Shown: piece after piece, positions 60,107 through 64,000 of the stretch
How the letters are laid out: the number at the start of each line of letters is the position of its first letter
Position numbering within the stretch: position 1 is the stretch's first letter
Notes under the pieces: model-generated
Seen by the model: the letters and a program-made list of their open reading frames with translations, nothing else
Database searches by the model: none
Told to the model about the DNA's origin: nothing
Made by a program: the position numbers and the translations under genes
Assembly: GCF_005503015.1 (NCBI RefSeq)
Contig: NZ_SCOL01000001.1
Coordinates: 1,736,001-1,800,000, forward strand
DNA: 64,000 bases
Direction: 5' to 3'
Origin: Bacillus sp. E(2018)
GTDB lineage: Bacteria; Bacillota; Bacilli; Bacillales; Fictibacillaceae

Positions 60107-61005
60107 CGATTCGTTCCCTCCTTCAACACGTGATCTTGCCAGTGGATGGATCCGTGAAATATCTCATGAGTAGATTCTAAACTATAGAGCTGATCGAGAA
60201 GGTTTTGCTGAAAGCTTCCAGGGCCTTTGGCCGTTTTCACAGCCTCTTCAGCCGCCTTAGTGAGCATCAATAGTGCAAGTGCTGTTCGTTCTAGTATCGG
60301 AAGGTCAACTTTAGCTCTTGTAACTTCTTTTTTCAGATTTCCCTGATAGAGAGCTACCATTGATGTAGCAAAGCATCCTGTCCCGGTGACATAGGAAAGC
60401 ATCGGATCTCCATGTGAAAGAACGATTGCTCTTTCACCATCTGAAATAACATCTTTAGTTCCAGTCATGGCGATAAGACAGCCTGTTTGCTTCGCAGCAG
60501 CTCTAGCAAGCTTGATGAGATTCTCTTCCGAGTTAGCTAGATCACCATCTACTCCTCTGCCTTCCCATGCGCCTTCAGCCAAAAACTGCATCTCCGCAGC
60601 ATTACCGCAAATTGTCAGAATTGCTTGGGGTCTGACCCCCTTTAATTCTGAATATTCAAACAACAACTTCCTTATAAGCTCTTGCCTGAATGATGATAAT
60701 CCTATCCCCACTGGATCGAGGACTACTGGCACTTCTGCATGCATTGCTCTTCGTAGAGCGAGTATCATAGATTTCGCTGATGCTTCATCTAAAGTACCGA
60801 TGTTTAGTACTAAAGCATCGGCCACACTTACTGCTTCTTCGACTTCACATGCGTCATGCACCATCATTGGACTTCCTCCTGCTGAGAGGACACCATTAGC
60901 TAGAAAGTTCATGGTTACGTTATTCGTTATATGATGAACGAGCGGCTTTTCTTCTCTGATCTGTGATACGAACGTTTTCCATTCTTGTATTCTAGTATTG
61001 TTCAT
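60103..61005 (-). CDS. thiM: Hydroxyethylthiazole kinase, with in-frame palindrome insertion
   Basis: A 300-residue kinase that phosphorylates 4-methyl-5-hydroxyethylthiazole. HHITNNVTMNFLANG, ALVLNIGTLDEAS, VLDPVGIG and the catalytic GTGCFATS (Cys) are intact. Where the family reads roughly YS-x-x-x-IRGNAAEI, this protein has extra residues (LKGVRPQA) encoded by a GGGGTCTGACCCCC palindrome at 60627-60640, and IRGN has become ICGN. The gene stays in frame and may remain active. Start 61005 has AGGAGG seven bases upstream and overlaps the thiD end by 14 bases. Confidence 0.93.
   Translation of the reverse strand: MNNTRIQEWKTFVSQIREEKPLVHHITNNVTMNFLANGVLSAGGSPMMVHDACEVEEAVSVADALVLNIGTLDEASAKSMILALRRAMHAEVPVVLDPVGIGLSSFRQELIRKLLFEYSELKGVRPQAILTICGNAAEMQFLAEGAWEGRGVDGDLANSEENLIKLARAAAKQTGCLIAMTGTKDVISDGERAIVLSHGDPMLSYVTGTGCFATSMVALYQGNLKKEVTRAKVDLPILERTALALLMLTKAAEEAVKTAKGPGSFQQNLLDQLYSLESTHEIFHGSIHWQDHVLKEGTNR
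60627..60640. repeat. Dispersed palindrome inside thiM
   Basis: GGGGTCTGACCCCC lies within the coding sequence and encodes GVRPQ; same family as the copies at gene ends. Confidence 0.75.
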
Positions 61006-61816
61006 GTGTAACCCTCCTATAAGCGAAATGATTGACCGGTCCATGACCTGAACCAACATCGATTCCATGTTCGATAGCAGTTTGTATATATTTTTTTGCA
61101 CACACTATCGCATTCTCTGCTTTCTTACCAGAGGCAAGCTCAGCTGCTATAGCCGCTGAGAACGTACACCCTGTTCCGTGTGTATTTTTTGTTTGAACCC
61201 GCTTCTCTACAAGTTCGATCATTTCAATGCCATTAAAGACAAGATCTGATACAAATTCACCATCTCCAAAGTGTCCACCTTTAACAACAACATGATCAGC
61301 ACCAGCGTCAAATAAAACTCTTGCCGCTTCTTCTCTAGCTTCAATGCAGTCTATCTTTATCCCTGTTAATGCTTCTGCTTCTGGAATGTTAGGTGTGATG
61401 ATTTTTGCGAGTGGAAGCATGCATGTTTTCATCGCATGAAGTGCTTCTTCACCTAACAGTGTTGCGCCTCCTTTTGCGATCATGACTGGGTCGACAACTA
61501 CGTTCTCCCATTGAAATTCCCTTATCATATATGCTGTTCTCTCGATATACTCACCTGAAAAAAGCATTCCTGTCTTAATGGCATCCGGCGTCAGATCAGT
61601 CCCTATTGACTTCAACTGAGCTTCTAATCCCTCTATTGCGACTGGAAATATCCCTTGGACACCTGTTGTGTTCTGTGCAGTAACTGCAGTAAGAACCGAC
61701 ATACCGTACACACCTAATTCTTGAAACGTTTTTAAATCAGCCTGAATGCCTGCTCCCCCGCCACTGTCTGACCCTGCGATCGTGAGGGCTTTACTAACTT
61801 TTATCAAATGTCCCAT
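60992..61816 (-). CDS. thiD: HMP/HMP-phosphate kinase
   Basis: A 274-residue ribokinase-fold enzyme that makes HMP-PP. IAGSDSGGGAGIQADLKTF (substrate Gln and Gly loop), TAVTAQNT, VVDPVMIAKGG and the anion hole THGTGCTFSAAIA with catalytic Cys/Asp are present. First gene of the operon behind the TPP riboswitch. Confidence 0.96.
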   Translation of the reverse strand: MGHLIKVSKALTIAGSDSGGGAGIQADLKTFQELGVYGMSVLTAVTAQNTTGVQGIFPVAIEGLEAQLKSIGTDLTPDAIKTGMLFSGEYIERTAYMIREFQWENVVVDPVMIAKGGATLLGEEALHAMKTCMLPLAKIITPNIPEAEALTGIKIDCIEAREEAARVLFDAGADHVVVKGGHFGDGEFVSDLVFNGIEMIELVEKRVQTKNTHGTGCTFSAAIAAELASGKKAENAIVCAKKYIQTAIEHGIDVGSGHGPVNHFAYRRVTHEQY

Positions 61817-61845
61817 AACTTCTACCTCCTAGTTGTCTATGCAAA

Positions 61846-61876
61846 AAAGCCACCCGCTTATTTAGCGGGTGGCTTT
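61846..61876 (-). terminator. Riboswitch-controlled terminator before thiD
   Basis: AAAGCCACCCGC and GCGGGTGGCTTT pair with a 7-base loop and T-run between the TPP aptamer and thiD; TPP binding should favour it. Confidence 0.85.
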
Positions 61877-61904
61877 AAATTTCATGTAATAAAGAAAACT
61901 ATCG

Positions 61905-62003
61905 TTTAACCACGCCGCTTCCCTACGCCAGTATGAACTGGATCAGGTTCAAAGGGTCGAAGGTCATAACCTTCTCTCAGCTTAAAATAAGCACCCCTAG
62001 CGA
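61905..62003 (-). promoter_or_regulatory. TPP riboswitch (thi box)
   Basis: The minus strand shows the aptamer core: GGGGTGC, CTGAGA, ACCCTTTGAACCTGATC and the closing GCGTAGGGAAG. It precedes the thiDMEW operon and its terminator. Confidence 0.96.
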
Positions 62004-62026
62004 AATAACAATATTGAGTTAACACA

Positions 62027-62056
62027 ATCCTACTCATACATAAACAACAATGTCAA
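62027..62056 (-). promoter_or_regulatory. Sigma-A promoter of the thi operon
   Basis: TTGACA (62056-62051) and TAGGAT (62032-62027), 18 bases apart, start transcription just upstream of the TPP aptamer. From 62057 to 62282 I see only AT-rich sequence without a supported gene. Confidence 0.7.
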
Positions 62057-62282
62057 TATTTTTTAAGTTATCGGTTTCAAAAAGTTTAATCCTATCTAAA
62101 TACGGGGAAATAATAACTAACACAGAATCACAACATAAAAAACATAGAAATAAAACATTCGTAACAAAAGTTTTTATCAGAAATAAAAATGACAAATCAT
62201 TAACATTTTTACCATAAGGTGGTGAAAAATAAGTACTTTAGAAGCAATAAAGAAATTTTTTCTGAATTTTCAAACAAAATGG

Positions 62283-62311
62283 TTGTCATTCGTCATCTTG
62301 CTCAGTATACT
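62283..62311 (+). promoter_or_regulatory. Sigma-A promoter of the IDEAL gene
   Basis: TTGTCA (62283-62288) and TATACT (62306-62311) with a 17-base spacer. Confidence 0.75.
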
Positions 62312-62374
62312 AGTAGAAACCTAGAAACATAAAAGGTTAATTGGATAGGGAGATAATTTAAGGAGGGAAACAGG

Positions 62375-62605
62375 ATGAAAGACAAAAACGCTTCTTTTAA
62401 CAAGAACCAAAATGAAATGGTGCAGTACAAACAACAAAAAAGAGACCCATTTGCCTTCAGCCTTATTGCCCAAATGGTACTGGATGAGGCCCTTCACAAT
62501 TATTACAGAGAGTATTATGAAAGAGAAATCGACAATGCCTTGGATACAAAAGATAAAGAACGATTTATGAAATTAAGCGCAGAGTACAAAGCGTTTCTCA
62601 GTTAG
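62375..62605 (+). CDS. IDEAL-domain small protein
   Basis: A 76-residue protein: a polar, Asn/Lys/Gln-rich head (1-24), then the IDEAL domain (MVLDEALHNYYREYYEREID, DTKDKERFMKLSAEY). The domain is found at the end of ComK and in YpiB and YozD; its role is probably protein binding. It has AAGGAGGGAAACAGG before the ATG and its own promoter. Confidence 0.88.
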   Translation: MKDKNASFNKNQNEMVQYKQQKRDPFAFSLIAQMVLDEALHNYYREYYEREIDNALDTKDKERFMKLSAEYKAFLS

Positions 62606-62615
62606 TGCTTTTAGG

Positions 62616-62639
62616 CGGCACACTCTTTAAAAGGTGCCG
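62616..62639 (+). terminator. Hairpin after the IDEAL gene
   Basis: CGGCAC and GTGCCG close a 12-base loop with little T-run; weak terminator. Confidence 0.5.
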
Positions 62640-62648
62640 TAAAAGCCA

Positions 62649-62698
62649 AAACACCCTTTCAGCAAACGGCGGAATCATCCGTGCTGCAGAGGGTGTTT
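62649..62698 (-). terminator. Terminator toward the DUF4349 gene
   Basis: AAACACCCT and AGGGTGTTT enclose an inner stem (AGCA/TGCA, GGA/TCC) between the convergent IDEAL and DUF4349 genes. Confidence 0.65.
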
Positions 62699-62735
62699 CT
62701 GACGTCCCCGTTACTGACAAGTTAAAACGTATTTT

Positions 62736-63641
62736 CTAAGTCATAGTTGTCGGTGATTCCGGCTTTTTCTTTTGTCCTTTTTTCCGCTTTAACCACCACA
62801 CATAAATCACAATGGCAACGATCACCCAGATCGGCGCAAGTCCCAATAAACTTACTACAACTAACGAAATAGCAGACATCAAAAAGTTCACTGTATCCAT
62901 AAAAAGGACCTTCGTCTTTGCCCACGTATTTAAACCTTCTGTTTGAAGTGCTTTCGCTTTTAAATTTTTCACTTCAAATTGTATCGTAACAGTTGAATAA
63001 TCACTTTGGTTTTGTAAAAAATTCAATCGCCCTTCTACCTTTTCGATCTCTTCTTGAACATCAGCCAGGTCAGCTGATATCTTCAACAAATCTTCTGTTT
63101 TCTGTGCATTCTTCATAAATACTTCAAGCCGTTCTCTTACTTGTTGTTTGGCTTTTAAGCGTGAAGATAAATCTACGTATTCTTCTGTAACGTCTTCTCC
63201 TCGAATATTTTCGTATGGAGTACCCTTGCTCAAACTTCGAACCTCGTCTAAGAAAGGACGAAAATTTTTCATCGGTACACGAACAACCATCACACCAGAT
63301 TCATAATCTTTCTCTCCTGTACTCGTGTTCGACTCAACCATATATCCGTCCATTGTCTCTAACTTTTTCCGAACGGCTTCCATAGAGGTTTGTAATCTAT
63401 CTACTGTAATCTCAAGATCAGCGTGATAGATCACTTTTCTTTGGTTCTTCATTTGTTGCTCATCTTTTCCTTTTTCAGATTCAGAACTCTGACTTTCTTC
63501 TGTAGAGGTATCCATGTTTGCTTCAGACTTGCTGCCACTATCTCGGTCTATTGCTTTATCACTTTTTGAACTGCTATCGCTGCTGCATGCACTCAACAAA
63601 AACACAGCTATGAATACCCGCATTTTCCATCTCTTCCACAT
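62736..63641 (-). CDS. DUF4349 lipoprotein with coiled coil
   Basis: A 301-residue exported lipoprotein: signal peptide with lipobox LLSACSS, a Ser/Asp/Glu-rich disordered linker (20-65), the DUF4349 domain (VIYHADLEITVDRLQTSMEA, ESGVMVVRVPMKNFRPFLDEV), a coiled coil (about 150-205), and a C-terminal membrane helix (WVIVAIVIYVWW) with a Lys-rich tail. Being both lipid- and TM-anchored is usual for this family. Function unknown; probably envelope-associated. GGGGGAATTACGAT precedes the ATG. Confidence 0.87.
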   Translation of the reverse strand: MWKRWKMRVFIAVFLLSACSSDSSSKSDKAIDRDSGSKSEANMDTSTEESQSSESEKGKDEQQMKNQRKVIYHADLEITVDRLQTSMEAVRKKLETMDGYMVESNTSTGEKDYESGVMVVRVPMKNFRPFLDEVRSLSKGTPYENIRGEDVTEEYVDLSSRLKAKQQVRERLEVFMKNAQKTEDLLKISADLADVQEEIEKVEGRLNFLQNQSDYSTVTIQFEVKNLKAKALQTEGLNTWAKTKVLFMDTVNFLMSAISLVVVSLLGLAPIWVIVAIVIYVWWLKRKKGQKKKPESPTTMT

Positions 63642-63771
63642 ATCGTAATTCCCCCTTTCTCGCTTAGACGCTCTCTACAAGAAAAAGGTTTCAGTTCCCA
63701 AAAAAACCAACCTATTGAATGATTTTTTCCGAGACATTTTTGTGATAAAATAGTGTCTGATGATTTGTAGT

Positions 63772-63799
63772 TTGAAAAAAAACCGATTTATGCTAGTAT
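63772..63799 (+). promoter_or_regulatory. Sigma-A promoter of the SEC-C gene
   Basis: TTGAAA (63772-63777) and TAGTAT (63794-63799), 16 bases apart. Confidence 0.6.
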
Positions 63800-63835
63800 G
63801 TACAGGATAAGTAAGTGGTTTACTGGAGGAATAGC

Positions 63836-64000
63836 ATGTCAATGATAGGAAGAAATGATCCGTGCTATTGTGGCAGCGGAAAAAAATATAAAAAATGTTG
63901 CTTACATAAAGAAGAGCAAACACGTGAAGTATCCTTTCATCAAGAAGGACTCATCAAATATGCTTTAGAGAACTATCAGCAGGATTTAGCTGCACGTACT
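63836..64000 (+). CDS. SEC-C motif protein, 3' truncated
   Basis: The first 55 codons of a gene that runs off the window. After MSMIGRND comes [14 protein letters not shown], the zinc-binding SEC-C motif ([13 protein letters not shown]) known from the end of SecA and from many regulators and TPR proteins. Here the motif is N-terminal, as in larger SEC-C/TPR-like proteins of Bacilli. GGAGGAATAGC precedes the ATG. Confidence 0.88.
   Translation, partial: MSMIGRNDPCYCGSGKKYKKCCLHKEEQTREVSFHQEGLIKYALENYQQDLAART

Noticed and set aside
63675..63923. Minus-strand 82-codon frame at the right end
   Set aside because: It is antisense to the SEC-C gene start and its promoter.
1..64000. CRISPR arrays, tRNA/rRNA genes, IS elements, prophage genes
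   Set aside because: None could be recognised anywhere in the window.

Overview
The window is chromosomal DNA from a low-GC, endospore-forming Bacillaceae bacterium. Evidence includes an alpha/beta-type SASP with a sigma-G-like promoter, a GerA-type germinant receptor operon, a YjcZ-family peptide, a PfeT-type iron exporter, YdjO, a T-box, a TPP riboswitch, and strong AGGAGG-type ribosome binding sites with many GTG/TTG starts. Fictibacillus or a close relative is a guess from gene content. I see no rRNA, tRNA, CRISPR array, prophage or IS transposase; the accessory character lies in small repeats and a few unusual genes.

Layout. 1-3.5 kb: 3' part of a thermonuclease gene, a HesB/IscA-like gene with an in-frame UGA that looks like selenocysteine, a small unknown gene, a DedA protein, a dispersed repeat, and a CBS-domain gene with a FluC (CrcB) pair. 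3.6-9.4 kb: Zur-box-controlled zinc-binding lipoprotein, heterodimeric ABC exporter, CopC-domain protein, YjcZ peptide. 9.4-20.2 kb: class B PBP, EAL phosphodiesterase, three-gene ABC-2 transporter, patatin-like protein, SH3-amidase, Cof-type HAD phosphatase, DMT permease. 20.2-28.4 kb: SASP, secreted nuclease, SRAP-domain DNA-protein crosslink protein, and a gerA-C-B operon with a convergent two-TM gene. 28.4-35.2 kb: candidate small RNA, thioesterase, 6-phosphogluconate dehydrogenase, TauE/SafE exporter, DegV, MarR and WYL regulators, YdjO, YtxH. 35.2-46.4 kb: PfeT-like ATPase with a Fur-type box, ABC transporter with divergent TetR gene and twin operators, Pit phosphate system, pentapeptide protein, DAACS symporter, GNAT, PadR/HAAS pair. 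46.4-57 kb: archaeal-type ProS under a T-box, a LacI-ThuA-oxidoreductase-isomerase sugar cluster, AI-2E and DUF1206 membrane proteins, MFS exporter. 57-64 kb: clpP paralogue in an operon with an ArsR-like regulator and a mini-protein with an ssrA-like C-terminus; thiD-thiM-thiE-thiW under a TPP riboswitch; IDEAL-domain protein; DUF4349 lipoprotein; start of a SEC-C protein.

Main leads: (1) the UGA codon in the HesB-like gene, followed by a SECIS-like hairpin; (2) the ArsR-like/mini-protein/ClpP operon, whose middle product ends like an ssrA degradation tag; (3) a family of GGGGTCAGACCCC palindromes at or next to stop codons, one of which appears inserted in frame inside thiM; (4) a candidate small RNA upstream of the ger operon; (5) a two-TM gene convergent with gerB that could be a germinant-receptor D subunit.
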